In this document: in pieces, positions 1 through 9,783 of the stretch
How the letters are laid out: each line of letters begins with the position of its first letter
Numbering within the stretch: position 1 is the first letter of the stretch
Source of the DNA: an uncultured Lachnoclostridium sp.
GTDB lineage: Bacteria; Bacillota; Clostridia; Lachnospirales; Lachnospiraceae
Assembly: GCA_946415315.1 (NCBI GenBank)
Contig: CAMKRZ010000009.1
Span: 24,846-88,845 of the forward strand
DNA length: 64,000 nt
Direction of reading: 5' to 3'
Notes under the pieces: model-generated
The model's database searches: none
Told to the model about the DNA's origin: nothing
The model's input: only the letters and a program-made list of their open reading frames with translations
Made by a program: the position numbers and the translations under genes

Positions 1-1
1 T

Positions 2-1990
2 GACGCAGGTCTGGCAGAACTCATGGCACGGCACGACGTGTCGGAGATCAACCTGATCAACTCCGAGGGCATCATCACCGCGACGACACATGCGGATTTT
101 CTTGGCTATGACATGCGCTCCGGCGATCAGTCCGCCGAGTTCCTCGGTCTTCTGAACGGAAGACGGACGGAGCATGTCCAGAGTTACCAGCCGACCACCT
201 ACGATCCCTCACTGCTTCGCAAATACGCGGCCGTTGCCCTGTCGCAGGGCGGATTTGTCCAGGTTGCCTACGATGCGGAACGGTTCCAGCGCGATATCGA
301 TCACGTGATCGTCGGCGCGACGCGCAACCGCCATGTCGGAGAGAACGGCAGTATCATCATCGCAGATGTCAACTGGAACATCGTCAGCGACCGCAACAGC
401 AACGAGGGCAAGAACCTCTACGTGACCGGAATCTGGATCGACCGGCCTACGATGCCGGAGATGACCGTGTTCCACTCTGACGTTTACGGAAGCGCCTGCT
501 CCTGCATGTACGAGTTTACCGAGGGCTACTACATCGTGGCCGCTATGCCGGAAAATGAGATTCTTCTCCAGCGCGACACCTCCGTGCGCCTCACGGCAAT
601 CCTCGAGGTCGCAGTGTTCCTCACTCTCTTCGCGGTCATTTTCCTGTTGGTGAGAAAACTCGTCGTCAACAATATCAACCGCGTCAACAACTCGCTCTCC
701 AAGATCACGGACGGCAATCTGGAGGAGCGCGTCGAGGTGCGCTCCAACACGGAGTTCTCGTCGCTGTCCGACGACATCAACGCCACCGTGAGCACCCTGA
801 AGCAGTATATCGCTGCGGCCGCTGCCCGGATTGACCAAGAGCTTGCTCTCGCCAAGAACATCCAGCAGTCCGCGCTGCCCTCCGTGTTCCCGCCGTATCC
901 GGATCGCACGGACTTCAGCCTGTACGCAACGATGGACACCGCCAAGGAGGTGGGGGGCGACTTCTACGACTTCTACCTTCTCGATGACAACAAGCTCGCT
1001 TTCCTGGTCGCCGACGTATCCGGCAAGGGAATTCCCGCCGCGATGTTCATGATGACCGGCAAGACCGTGCTCCGCGATTACTCCGAGCGAGGCGATGAGC
1101 CTGCCGACGTCGTCGCCAACGCCAACGACAAGCTCTGCGACGGCAACGATGCCGAGATGTTCATCACCGCCTGGATGGGCTTCCTGAACACCGACACCGG
1201 CTTTGTCCGCTTCGTGAACGCCGGACACAATCCGCCGGTGATCCTCCGCCGCGGAACGGCTTCCTTCATCAAACAGAAAGCCAATCTGACGCTCGCCGCG
1301 ATGGAAGGGATCCCTTACCGGGAGCAGACGCTCCAGCTGGAGCCGGGTGACCTGCTGTTCCTCTACACCGACGGTGTGACGGAAGCCACGAACGCGTCCG
1401 AGGAACTCTTCGGCAACGACCGCCTGATCAACGTTCTCAGCGCCGCGTACGGGACCGGCGAGACGGCCTGCAGGGATGTCTGTGCGCGCGTCAAGGAGGC
1501 GCTCGACGAGTTTGTCGGTGAAGCGCCGCAGTTTGACGATATCACCATGCTCTGCCTGTATTACGCCGGGCCGGAGACCTCCGACACGCGGAAGAAGCTG
1601 ACCATCGCCGCAGAGACCGAGAACCTGGACCAGGTGCTCGCCTTCATTGATGAGCAGCTCGAATCCGCCGAATGTCCGCCCAAGGTACAGATGCAGATTG
1701 ACATCGCCGTCGAGGAGATATTCGTCAACATCGCTCATTACGCCTACGGCTCCGGGCACGGTGATTCCGACATTTTCATCGGTGTAGACAACAACACCGC
1801 CACCATCGAATTCCGCGATTCCGGCATCCCGTTCAACCCTCTGCAGAAGGCCGATCCCGACATCACCCTCTCCGCGGAGGATCGCCAGATCGGGGGCCTT
1901 GGCATCTACATGGTCAAGAAGAGCATGGATGCCGTGGATTACCGCTACATCGACGGACAGAACATTCTGACGATACAGAAAAAATTCTGA
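2..1990 (+). CDS. Membrane PP2C (SpoIIE/RsbU-type) phosphatase fused to RsbW-like ATPase, 5' end cut
   Basis: The frame is open back to the first bases, so the gene starts upstream of the window; 662 residues are visible. The order is: part of an extracytoplasmic Cache-like sensor; one membrane helix (about 170-190 residues after the ATG at 23); a HAMP-like linker; a PP2C/SpoIIE phosphatase domain with metal-binding motifs VGGDFYDF, VADVSGKG, LYTDGVTEA and FDDITML; and a C-terminal HATPase_c module with EEIFVNIAHYAYG and GGLGIYMVKK. Known relatives dephosphorylate an anti-sigma antagonist (SpoIIAA/RsbV type), while the kinase-like module is anti-sigma or serine-kinase-like. Carrying both in one chain suggests a self-contained partner-switch sensor. 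No STAS antagonist or sigma factor lies next to it here. The downstream hairpin is a good terminator. Confidence 0.9.
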   Translation, partial: DAGLAELMARHDVSEINLINSEGIITATTHADFLGYDMRSGDQSAEFLGLLNGRRTEHVQSYQPTTYDPSLLRKYAAVALSQGGFVQVAYDAERFQRDIDHVIVGATRNRHVGENGSIIIADVNWNIVSDRNSNEGKNLYVTGIWIDRPTMPEMTVFHSDVYGSACSCMYEFTEGYYIVAAMPENEILLQRDTSVRLTAILEVAVFLTLFAVIFLLVRKLVVNNINRVNNSLSKITDGNLEERVEVRSNTEFSSLSDDINATVSTLKQYIAAAAARIDQELALAKNIQQSALPSVFPPYPDRTDFSLYATMDTAKEVGGDFYDFYLLDDNKLAFLVADVSGKGIPAAMFMMTGKTVLRDYSERGDEPADVVANANDKLCDGNDAEMFITAWMGFLNTDTGFVRFVNAGHNPPVILRRGTASFIKQKANLTLAAMEGIPYREQTLQLEPGDLLFLYTDGVTEATNASEELFGNDRLINVLSAAYGTGETACRDVCARVKEALDEFVGEAPQFDDITMLCLYYAGPETSDTRKKLTIAAETENLDQVLAFIDEQLESAECPPKVQMQIDIAVEEIFVNIAHYAYGSGHGDSDIFIGVDNNTATIEFRDSGIPFNPLQKADPDITLSAEDRQIGGLGIYMVKKSMDAVDYRYIDGQNILTIQKKF

Positions 1991-2008
1991 TTCCGGAATA
2001 CGACACAA

Positions 2009-2033
2009 GCCGTCCGGCACAATGCCGGACGGC
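2009..2033 (+). terminator. Intrinsic terminator after the PP2C gene
   Basis: An 11-bp perfect stem (GCCGTCCGGCA / TGCCGGACGGC) with a 3-nt loop is followed by TTCTTAGTTT. It lies 18 bases after the stop and separates this gene from the convergent lipoprotein gene. Confidence 0.85.
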
Positions 2034-2051
2034 TTCTTAGTTTCATAACAC

Positions 2052-4121
2052 TCAGTTCATGACATCCATTGCGGGCAACGGATACCCCTCATACATTTTC
2101 AGATGACGGAGGATTGCCAGCGGATCCGACATGGTGAGATGATCCCACTGATACGAGTCCATGTCCGTAAGAACGACTTCCGGAAGCTGCTCCTTCAACT
2201 CTTGCGGGTAACCCTCCGGATTCTCGATCGACAGCAACGTATACGTCGCCTCCCCTGGGACCCACGCAAAGCAGAACAGCTGCCAGACACTCGATTCTTC
2301 CTCCCTGCGCAATGTGATATGGCTGACATACGGGGCGATCAGTTTCGCCGCGCTCTTCGCCTCCTCCTCAGTCAGAGCAAGCGAGCCGGACAGATCGCGA
2401 AGTCCGCCGAAAAGTTCGTTCAGCAGTTCTTCGCAGGATACGTCAAACAGCTCTTCCGTCTGGATAATCCTGCCGTCCTTCATCCAGGTTTCCCACCATT
2501 CATACCATGAGTATTCATCAGGAATCATCATCCGCCAGTACAGCCGCACATACCCGTTAGGATAAACCGAAACTCCCGCGAGGACCATCCCGCAGGAATC
2601 TTCCCCTGCATCGAACTGCACATCCTTCAGGATCATCTCCGCGCTCTGTTTCGCAAGTTCCACAATGAAGTCATCCGTCAGCATCCTTCCGGTCTCGTCG
2701 ACCGACGGATGTCCCGGATCGGACCTCCAGGAAGGCTCCTTCGTACCGCGGTACACATGTAACGTAAGCTTGTCCTTACCGTTCGGGCAGATGCTCACTC
2801 CTCCTGCTATGTCGTTACCCCGGATCGGGGTATCCGTGTCGAACTCGCACGTCTCGATCTCGCCGATCGGGAACAGGGAGATCGTTTCACGCTCAAGGAA
2901 CAGGTCGTCCGATGTGCCGGCGAGCGGAAAGGAAGGAAGTTTTGCATATCCGGACCTGTTATAAACCGCGTACGGAAAATAAATCCCCGCCGACATATTT
3001 CCGTATTCACCCCAATAAGAAAGATAAAAACTCTCCTCCCCGGTAAGGCCGGTAAAAACAGATCCTCCGTCATATTCCCTCGACGCATCGTACATATCGC
3101 TGTCGCTGAACGGCACGCGTCTCTCCCCGGTCTCCTCGTAGTAATAGTGATAAAACTCAAAATTGTACAGAGAATTCTGAAAGACCGCATCGTTCAGATA
3201 CGCGAGATACTCCTCCCCTTCCGCAAAAAGATCGGAAATACTGAGTTCCTCCCCTGTCGCAAGGTTGAACGTCAATCCGTAGCTGTCATTGACGGAATAG
3301 TTGAACCGCACCGTCACGGTGCCGTCCGATTCATTCTCACTGACGCGCTCCCAGGCAAGCTGAAAATGGCCGTCTTTCTCCTCCCACTTCTTTTGCAGAG
3401 CCTCATACTGCTCAAACATTTCATCGTAGTCAGAAAATGTCGCCTCCTCGTACCATGATCTGCTGCCAATGATCTCGAACGACAGGATTCCGTACTGATT
3501 GTACTGTACATAACAACCCACTGAAATCTCCGGTCTGCCCCGGTCCTTCAGAATCTGCAGCACTCCGGATGCCTCGGGGATATAGCTCGGGTCTGCGAGC
3601 GCCGTAACGACTTCATCAATCCTCGCGTTGATCTTCGTCTCAACCGCCTTATCTTTCAGCCCGGAAATGTGCTTTGACGAAATCGGTGCATACGGATTGC
3701 TGATCTCCACATCCTGAAACTCCAGCGGATTGTTCCGCACGATCCCATAGTCATAGTCCAGTTTTTCCAATCCGGCCATCGCCGGTGCCGTGCCGGTTGT
3801 TCCGGAGGCCGGCTTCGGCTTCAGCATCGCATGAAGCTCACGGTTGATCAACAACATCTCTGCAGAACCGATGGCGGGAAGCGGCGTCGGTGTCGGCGTC
3901 GCCGTGGGCGCTGTCGTCGGCGTCACCGTAGGCGTAACGGTAGGCGTCGCAGTCACGGTCGGTGTTGCCGACTCCGCCGGTGTCACGGTCGGTGTCACAA
4001 CTTCCGCGCCCTGCGTCGCCGCAACCGTAGGCTTTGAGCCGTCGCCCCCGCTGCCGGAGCATGCGCACAGTGTCAGGGCGCCGATGAGCAAAGTCAATAA
4101 TACAACGATTTTACGATACAT
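2052..4121 (-). CDS. Lipoprotein with Thr/Pro linker and RsiV/DUF3298-like domain
   Basis: 689 residues. The signal peptide ends in lipobox LCAC (Cys21). A Thr/Pro-rich linker follows (about residues 30-85, T-P-T-x repeats), then a large extracellular part. The phrase ISGLKDKAVETKINARID and the later LTFNLATGEELSISDLF are typical of DUF4163/DUF3298, the fold of the anti-sigma factor RsiV and many clostridial surface proteins. It is paralogous to the proteins at 5516-7591 and 7646-9730; all three end in the same short motif (xYEGYPxP). The start is supported by GGGG nine bases upstream. It follows the PstS-like gene by 69 bases, so it is probably the second gene of that operon. Ligand and function are unknown. 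Confidence 0.85.
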   Translation of the reverse strand: MYRKIVVLLTLLIGALTLCACSGSGGDGSKPTVAATQGAEVVTPTVTPAESATPTVTATPTVTPTVTPTTAPTATPTPTPLPAIGSAEMLLINRELHAMLKPKPASGTTGTAPAMAGLEKLDYDYGIVRNNPLEFQDVEISNPYAPISSKHISGLKDKAVETKINARIDEVVTALADPSYIPEASGVLQILKDRGRPEISVGCYVQYNQYGILSFEIIGSRSWYEEATFSDYDEMFEQYEALQKKWEEKDGHFQLAWERVSENESDGTVTVRFNYSVNDSYGLTFNLATGEELSISDLFAEGEEYLAYLNDAVFQNSLYNFEFYHYYYEETGERRVPFSDSDMYDASREYDGGSVFTGLTGEESFYLSYWGEYGNMSAGIYFPYAVYNRSGYAKLPSFPLAGTSDDLFLERETISLFPIGEIETCEFDTDTPIRGNDIAGGVSICPNGKDKLTLHVYRGTKEPSWRSDPGHPSVDETGRMLTDDFIVELAKQSAEMILKDVQFDAGEDSCGMVLAGVSVYPNGYVRLYWRMMIPDEYSWYEWWETWMKDGRIIQTEELFDVSCEELLNELFGGLRDLSGSLALTEEEAKSAAKLIAPYVSHITLRREEESSVWQLFCFAWVPGEATYTLLSIENPEGYPQELKEQLPEVVLTDMDSYQWDHLTMSDPLAILRHLKMYEGYPLPAMDVMN

Positions 4122-4190
4122 CTATGTTTTCCCCATTTCCTTCGGTACACTCAGAAAACATAAGGCAAATCTGCGTCTTCATCACCCGAT

Positions 4191-5264
4191 TCAGTCCTGA
4201 ATATCGTACGGTACATAGCCGTTCTCGCGCGCGATCCGCGCACCGTTCTCGCCCTGCACCCACGCGATGATGTCGCGAACGATGCTGTCCTGCGGAAGGT
4301 CTTTTCTCGTCACGATCTGCGAGAAGTTGAGGAACGGATACTGGCCCTTCGAGATTGTCTCATCGCTCGGTACAACACCGTCGATGCCGAGAAGCTTGAT
4401 CTGGTCGCTCGTGTGCATATTTGCAACATAGTAGTAGTACGAGAACGAGATCGCTCCCTTGCCGTTGTCGTAGTCGACCACGCGGTCGATCGCGCCCGCC
4501 ATGTCATCCACGCGGAGTTCAAGGATCGGTTCCATCACCTGCTCCTTCGGAAGGACGTAGCGGTACAGACCGGTCTGGCTTCCCGAACCCTCGTTTCTCT
4601 GGAACAGGACGATCGGCTCATCATCGCCGCCGACTTCCTTCCAGTTCTTGATCTTGCCGCTCACGATGTCCTTGAGCTGCTGCTGCGTCACGCTGTCCAC
4701 CGGGTTGTCCTTGTTTACGAAGAAGACAAAACCGCCGCTCAAGATCGTGTGATACTCAAACTCAACGCCTGCCTGCTTAGCCGTCTCAATCTGATCCTCC
4801 GACGGAAGCGCGCAGAAGATCATGTCCGATCTGCCCTCGGTAAGGTTCTTGTAAGCGCCGGGCGTGTTGTTGCACGGCAGGAACAGCTTTGCATCGTCCA
4901 CGCTGATGCCGAGAAGCTCAGCGAAAACAGCGTCGTAGAACGGCTCCAGCGCAAGCGCACCGTCGACAACCGGAAGCGTGTCAACCGTGAGCGTCTTCCC
5001 GCTCGGAAGAACAGCGCCCTTCGGTGCCTCCGTAGGCGTTGCCACGGGAGCTTCCGTCGGCGTAGCGGTAGGTGCTTCCGTCGGAACGGTTGTTGCCGTA
5101 GGCTCCGCGGTCGGTGTCGACGTCGGGTCAGCTGCCTGCGTCGGCGTAACTTCCGTCGCCTTCGTCGGCGTCACATCATTGTTTGTCCCGTTCTTGCCGC
5201 ATGCGCACAGCACACACAGGATCGCTACGATAAGACTTGCCAGAACCACACTCTTGATCTTCAT
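4191..5264 (-). CDS. PstS-like substrate-binding lipoprotein
   Basis: 357 residues. Lipobox LCAC (Cys22), Thr/Pro linker to about residue 90, then a PstS-type periplasmic-binding fold. The phosphate-site signature RNEGSGSQTGLYRYVL and VDSVTQQQLKDIVSGKIKNW are classic for phosphate-binding proteins of the PstS superfamily. No pstCAB transporter genes are adjacent, and the partner gene encodes an RsiV-like lipoprotein. It may therefore act as a sensor or orphan binding protein rather than a transporter component. SD GAGG sits nine bases before the ATG. The upstream region carries the GTTACR direct-repeat box described separately. Confidence 0.85.
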   Translation of the reverse strand: MKIKSVVLASLIVAILCVLCACGKNGTNNDVTPTKATEVTPTQAADPTSTPTAEPTATTVPTEAPTATPTEAPVATPTEAPKGAVLPSGKTLTVDTLPVVDGALALEPFYDAVFAELLGISVDDAKLFLPCNNTPGAYKNLTEGRSDMIFCALPSEDQIETAKQAGVEFEYHTILSGGFVFFVNKDNPVDSVTQQQLKDIVSGKIKNWKEVGGDDEPIVLFQRNEGSGSQTGLYRYVLPKEQVMEPILELRVDDMAGAIDRVVDYDNGKGAISFSYYYYVANMHTSDQIKLLGIDGVVPSDETISKGQYPFLNFSQIVTRKDLPQDSIVRDIIAWVQGENGARIARENGYVPYDIQD

Positions 5265-5403
5265 GTTTCATTACCTCGTTTTCCAAAATTTTCGAAATTG
5301 TACCCCTCATCCGAAGATGTTTCCACACAACGTACGGATCCGCAGGTATCCGCTGTCCCCGCTTTGTTGTGTCCCCCGGCTGCATCCCCCTGCAACCTTG
5401 CCT

Positions 5404-5479
5404 ATTGTAACACACAAATAACACGCGTTGGTTACGGTTTTGTTACGTTTTCCACCGTAATTCTTAAAGATTTGTTACA
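5404..5479 (-). promoter_or_regulatory. Promoter with OmpR-family direct-repeat box upstream of the PstS-like operon
   Basis: Read on the minus strand, CGTAAC-AAAAC-CGTAAC (half-sites at 5442-5447 and 5431-5436, 11-bp period) is followed by 21 bases and then a -10 TACAAT (5409-5404). A third half-site TGTAAC lies at 5474-5479. There is no recognisable -35, as expected of an activator-dependent promoter. The 6-5-6 layout matches PhoP/WalR/VanR-type response-regulator boxes. The same arrangement with the same spacing precedes the gene at 7646-9730. Confidence 0.65.
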
Positions 5480-5515
5480 GCGTGCCCGGATGATGCCGCA
5501 ACTCATTTTCCGCTG

Positions 5516-7591
5516 TCACGGAAACGGATATCCCTCGTACATCCGCAAGTGCTTCCACACCAGGTAGCGATCCTCCGTGTACAGAGCTCTCCAGCCGCCC
5601 TCCAACGTACTCAGCAAAAGCTCCGGCATGACAGCCCTGAGTTCCTCCGGGATCTTCTCTCCGTATTCCTCCGGATCCGCAGATTGATACGGCCCTCCGC
5701 TGTGCACTTCCCCGTTTTCCGTCCATCGGAACAGAAAATCCTGCCAGCTCCAGTAGTCGATGTTCCTGGTCGGATCGACCATTCCTACAAAATACGGCAT
5801 CAGAGCACTCGCAATCTCTTTCGCCTTCTGCTTACCGACAACAAGCGTCTGATCATCGGATCGCAATCCGCCGAGCAGCTCCGCAAGCAGCTCTGCAAAC
5901 GAGCAGTCAAACAACTCCTCCTGAGTGATCCCCTTACCGTCCTTGAACCAGACTTCTTCATAATTACAAGTGTAATAATACCCGTCTTCGACGTCTTCAT
6001 TCAACACCTTATACTGAATGATCCACCTGAGATACACATACCCGTTTGGATAAATCTCCGCGTCCATGAGATACAGCCTCGGTTCCTTCCCCGCATACGA
6101 TATATCGCCGATCACAGACAGACTTTCTTGTGCCAGTTCCGGAATTTTCTCATTCGAAAAATACTCATCTATGATCGGACTGATATCCATGTCGTAGAGT
6201 GACCAACAGCGCAATTCGTCTTTGCCGCGATACACCTCTGCCCGGATCTCATCCCGGCCGCTTTGACTCACAGGGACGCTGCCGATCTTCACGGCATCGA
6301 TAGGGCCGTACGTATCTTCCGCGCAGATCTGTACACTCCCCAGAGAACCTGCTCTGACATTTCCCTTCTCGAGATACAGATCTTCACCCCGGTCGCGATT
6401 GGCAATCATAAAAGGAGCCGAAATATATACATTTTCTCCGCGGTTGGTCACCAACATGATCTCTCCCGAGCTCATCAGGAACATCTCATCTCCGGTAAAC
6501 GGTTCGCGAATAAGACCCCCGTCATATTCCTTATTGCTGTCATATTGATCTCCGCCGCGGCTCTCACGGATGGTTCCGCTCTGCTCGTATGTGTCGGCAT
6601 CGAACCAGTACTCATACTTGGCCTCTTTCTCAATCTCCTCGTTCAGGAATGTCAGATAGTCAAACCCTTCGGGGAACAGATCCGACAGCGTCAGTTCCTC
6701 CCCTGTTCGCAGGTCGAAATTCAGATCAATCCTCTCGGAGATTGTGTAGACGATCTGTGTTTTCAGCCGGCTTTCATCAATCCATTCGTAATCCCGATTC
6801 CCTACAGAAAAACTGCCATCGTCTCCCCAGCCGACCGTTTGTAAGAAATCGCTGAGTTCATCGTCATCGGCAAATATCCTGTCCTCATACCACGACCATG
6901 TCCCCGTCACATAGACAGAGAAAATACCGCTTTCGTTATTGCTGTCCCAACACGAGACAGCCGAAACCGGAAGCCCTCTCTCCTTCAGGATCGCCATGAC
7001 ACCGGTGACATTCGGAAGATACCCCGGATCCTTCATGGTCTCGACGACAGTCTTGATCCGGTTGTTGATCTTCCGCTGAACCTCCTCATTCTTAAGCCCG
7101 GAAATGATCACGTACGTATATTGATCATCGTAATTCGCTTCCGTACCTGTCAGCAGATTGATGCGTGTCGCGGTTACCCCGTTTCTGCGGGAAACCCCGA
7201 ACGTATAGTCGAGTATGTCCTGCTCCGTAAGCTCCGGCGCCGTACCGAGAGGGATGGCCGTGAGCTTCGGCATGACCGCCTCATGAAGCTCCTTGCTCCT
7301 TGCCGCCATCTCCGCAAGTCCGGGAGTCGGCGTTGCCGTCGGTGTTGCCGTCGGTTCCGCGTTCACAGTCGGTGTGGCGGTCACGGTCGGTTCCGCCGGT
7401 GTGACCTTCGGCTCCTCTGTCGGCTCCGCGACCGGTGTCGCTGTCGGTGTTGCCAACGGAACTTCCGCCGCCGTCAGCGTCGGCGCTGTCGTCGGAGTGA
7501 CGGTCTCATTGTCCGGCTTCTTTCCGCATGCGCTGAGCACGCACATCGCCGCAAGCACGATCACGATCTGCAACCATTTTTCACGTCTCAT
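5516..7591 (-). CDS. Lipoprotein with Thr/Pro linker and RsiV/DUF3298-like domain
   Basis: 691 residues from the ATG at 7591, chosen because AAGGGGG lies just upstream; the frame is open further but lacks an SD. Lipobox LSAC (Cys22). A Thr/Pro/Ala/Glu linker spans about residues 30-95, then come YVIISGLKNEEVQRKINNRI and LNFDLRTGEELTLSDLFPEG, the DUF3298-type hallmarks. It is closely paralogous to the next gene upstream (7646-9730), which ends 54 bases before it, so the pair looks like a tandem duplication in one operon. Presumably displayed on the outer face of the membrane; no enzymatic motif is seen. Confidence 0.85.
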   Translation of the reverse strand: MRREKWLQIVIVLAAMCVLSACGKKPDNETVTPTTAPTLTAAEVPLATPTATPVAEPTEEPKVTPAEPTVTATPTVNAEPTATPTATPTPGLAEMAARSKELHEAVMPKLTAIPLGTAPELTEQDILDYTFGVSRRNGVTATRINLLTGTEANYDDQYTYVIISGLKNEEVQRKINNRIKTVVETMKDPGYLPNVTGVMAILKERGLPVSAVSCWDSNNESGIFSVYVTGTWSWYEDRIFADDDELSDFLQTVGWGDDGSFSVGNRDYEWIDESRLKTQIVYTISERIDLNFDLRTGEELTLSDLFPEGFDYLTFLNEEIEKEAKYEYWFDADTYEQSGTIRESRGGDQYDSNKEYDGGLIREPFTGDEMFLMSSGEIMLVTNRGENVYISAPFMIANRDRGEDLYLEKGNVRAGSLGSVQICAEDTYGPIDAVKIGSVPVSQSGRDEIRAEVYRGKDELRCWSLYDMDISPIIDEYFSNEKIPELAQESLSVIGDISYAGKEPRLYLMDAEIYPNGYVYLRWIIQYKVLNEDVEDGYYYTCNYEEVWFKDGKGITQEELFDCSFAELLAELLGGLRSDDQTLVVGKQKAKEIASALMPYFVGMVDPTRNIDYWSWQDFLFRWTENGEVHSGGPYQSADPEEYGEKIPEELRAVMPELLLSTLEGGWRALYTEDRYLVWKHLRMYEGYPFP

Positions 7592-7645
7592 TATTATCCC
7601 CCTTGTCACTCTGCGAAACAGACCTGCTTCGCTCTTCATCCGGAT

Positions 7646-9730
7646 TTACGGAAACGGGTAACCCTCATACATTTTCAGATGTTTGAGCAACACATACGGA
7701 TCCCTGTGCACCGGATAATCCTCCGTTTCGCTCAGAGTTCTCCACAGTTTATACGGCAGCAGATCCTTCAGTTCCGCCGGAATCTTCTCATTATTCGGAT
7801 CATTTTCATCATAATACCGGTGCGGACGTCCACTATGTACATAACCGCCTTCCCTCCAAAGGAAACAAAAATCCTCCCAGTCCCAGAAGTTCTGTCGTTC
7901 CGTAATGCTAACACCGTCAATCTCCACAAAATACGGCATCAGCGCTTTGGCAGCCGTCCTCGCTGCTTCCTCACTGATCTTTGTACCGTCATCATTCAGC
8001 TTCAAATCGGCGATCAGTTCGGTCAGAAGATCCTCATAGGAGACATCCAGCAGTTCCTCCTGGGAAATGATGGTTCCGTCCTTCATCCAGGATTCCTTCC
8101 CGTCATAATCGCGGTAATACTCTTTCCACTCCTCGTCCGGATACGGGAACTTCTCGTAATCCACGTACCATTCGATGCAGTAGTATCCGTTGGGATAGAT
8201 GTCGGCGCTCTTGATGTACAGCGCGCAATCCGCCTCCGGATATGCCGCGCCCGTCCACATGGACATGCACTGCTTCGCATACTCCAGGATTTTCTCATCC
8301 GTAAAATTCTCTTTGACCGTCTGTTCGAAATTTCTGTCGTAATTCGCCACCCAGTACGGGCAGTCGATCCCGCGGTACACGGTTACGGTAATCTTCTTGT
8401 CGGTACCGTTCGGACGAACGCGGAACTGTCCGATTGCTTCGGTATCCAGCGGACCGTCCATATCTAAGCTGCAGAGACGAATATACCCAAGCGCACCTTC
8501 GGCGTAAACTCCCCGTTGCTCCTGATAGATGTCCCCATTGCGGTCACGATCGGCGACCACCGCCGGAAGGTCGATCATCTCCCATTCGCCTCGGCTGTTC
8601 CTCATTTCCACGTAATACGATCCCGCGCAGAACATTTCATCGCCGGTAATCTTCTCCTGCAGGCGACCTCCGTCATACTCCATCGATTCGTCATAGTCCC
8701 ATCCGGTGCGGCTTTTCTGTATCCCGTTCCCGTTCCGGTACTCGTAGTCACTGAACCAGAAGTCATATTTCGACGCCTTTTCCATCTCCTCATTCAGGTA
8801 CGTAAGATAGTCAAAGCCTGCCGGAAAGAGGTCCGACAACGAAATTTCCTCACCGGTACTCAGGTCGAAATTGTACTCGATCGTTTCCCTGAGTCCGTAG
8901 TCGATGCGTATCTCAATCCGGGTTGAGGTTTCACTCAGGAATGTATAATCCATATAGGAGATCGCTCCCTTGTCCCTGTTCTCATCGGCATTGAGATACT
9001 CGTGCATTTCATCGTAATCCGCGAATACCATATCCTCATGCCAGATCCATCGGCCTATCACACTTGCACCCAGTATTCCGTTTGAGCTGTGGGCGTAGCA
9101 CTCCACTCCTGCTTCGGGAAGGCCTCTCTCCTTCACGACAAGCATGATACCGGGTGCATCCGGAAGGTATTCCGGATCGAGCATCGTCCTTGCCGCGGTT
9201 TCAATGCGCTCGTTAATCTTCGCAAGGACACCCTGATCCTTCAGCCCGGACACGCGTACCATCTGGCAGGTGTCACTATAGGTTGCTTCCCTTCCGGTCT
9301 TCATGTTGATGGATTTGATGTTCACTCCGCTCACTTTTCGGAAACCGTATTCGTAGTTTATTTTGTCCTGCTCCGTCATCTCCGGTCCCGTCCCCAGCGG
9401 ATTGGCCGTCAGTTTCGGTGCGATCGCCTCATGAAGCTCCCGGCTTCTCGCCGCCATCGCCGCGTAATCCGGCGCCTTTGTCAGCGTCGGTGTTGCCTCC
9501 TGCGTCGGTTCCGCGGTCACGATCGCTGTCGGTGTCACAGTCATCGTTGGTTCCGCAGTCGGTGTCGCTTCCGCACCCGGTGTTGCAGTCGGCTCGACGG
9601 CGGTCGGCGTAACACCCCCCGTCACGGTGGTGACCGGCGTCTCATTCGTATCGCCGGCATTGCGGGAACATGCCGCAACCATGACCACGCAGACAAGCGC
9701 GAGCACTCCTATGAATACCCTTCGTACCAT
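7646..9730 (-). CDS. Lipoprotein with Thr/Pro linker and RsiV/DUF3298-like domain
   Basis: 694 residues. Lipobox VAAC (Cys21). The Thr/Pro-rich linker runs to about residue 85. VRVSGLKDQGVLAKINERIE and IEYNFDLSTGEEISLSDLFP mark the RsiV/DUF3298-like fold. SD AAAGGGGG precedes the ATG. It is the first gene of a two-gene operon with its paralogue and lies under the direct-repeat operator at 9784-9880. Because RsiV-like domains can bind extracellular ligands such as lysozyme, a cell-envelope sensing or decoy role is possible, but this is inference. Confidence 0.85.
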   Translation of the reverse strand: MVRRVFIGVLALVCVVMVAACSRNAGDTNETPVTTVTGGVTPTAVEPTATPGAEATPTAEPTMTVTPTAIVTAEPTQEATPTLTKAPDYAAMAARSRELHEAIAPKLTANPLGTGPEMTEQDKINYEYGFRKVSGVNIKSINMKTGREATYSDTCQMVRVSGLKDQGVLAKINERIETAARTMLDPEYLPDAPGIMLVVKERGLPEAGVECYAHSSNGILGASVIGRWIWHEDMVFADYDEMHEYLNADENRDKGAISYMDYTFLSETSTRIEIRIDYGLRETIEYNFDLSTGEEISLSDLFPAGFDYLTYLNEEMEKASKYDFWFSDYEYRNGNGIQKSRTGWDYDESMEYDGGRLQEKITGDEMFCAGSYYVEMRNSRGEWEMIDLPAVVADRDRNGDIYQEQRGVYAEGALGYIRLCSLDMDGPLDTEAIGQFRVRPNGTDKKITVTVYRGIDCPYWVANYDRNFEQTVKENFTDEKILEYAKQCMSMWTGAAYPEADCALYIKSADIYPNGYYCIEWYVDYEKFPYPDEEWKEYYRDYDGKESWMKDGTIISQEELLDVSYEDLLTELIADLKLNDDGTKISEEAARTAAKALMPYFVEIDGVSITERQNFWDWEDFCFLWREGGYVHSGRPHRYYDENDPNNEKIPAELKDLLPYKLWRTLSETEDYPVHRDPYVLLKHLKMYEGYPFP

Positions 9731-9783
9731 TTTACTCCCCCTTTCGTCGGTCTGCCCTCAGGCTCACTTCGGCTACCTTGCTC

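Noticed and set aside
209..2020. 603-codon open frame on the minus strand over the PP2C gene
   Set aside because: It is the antisense of a clearly conserved gene; GC-rich codon bias leaves the opposite strand open. No SD and no recognisable motif.
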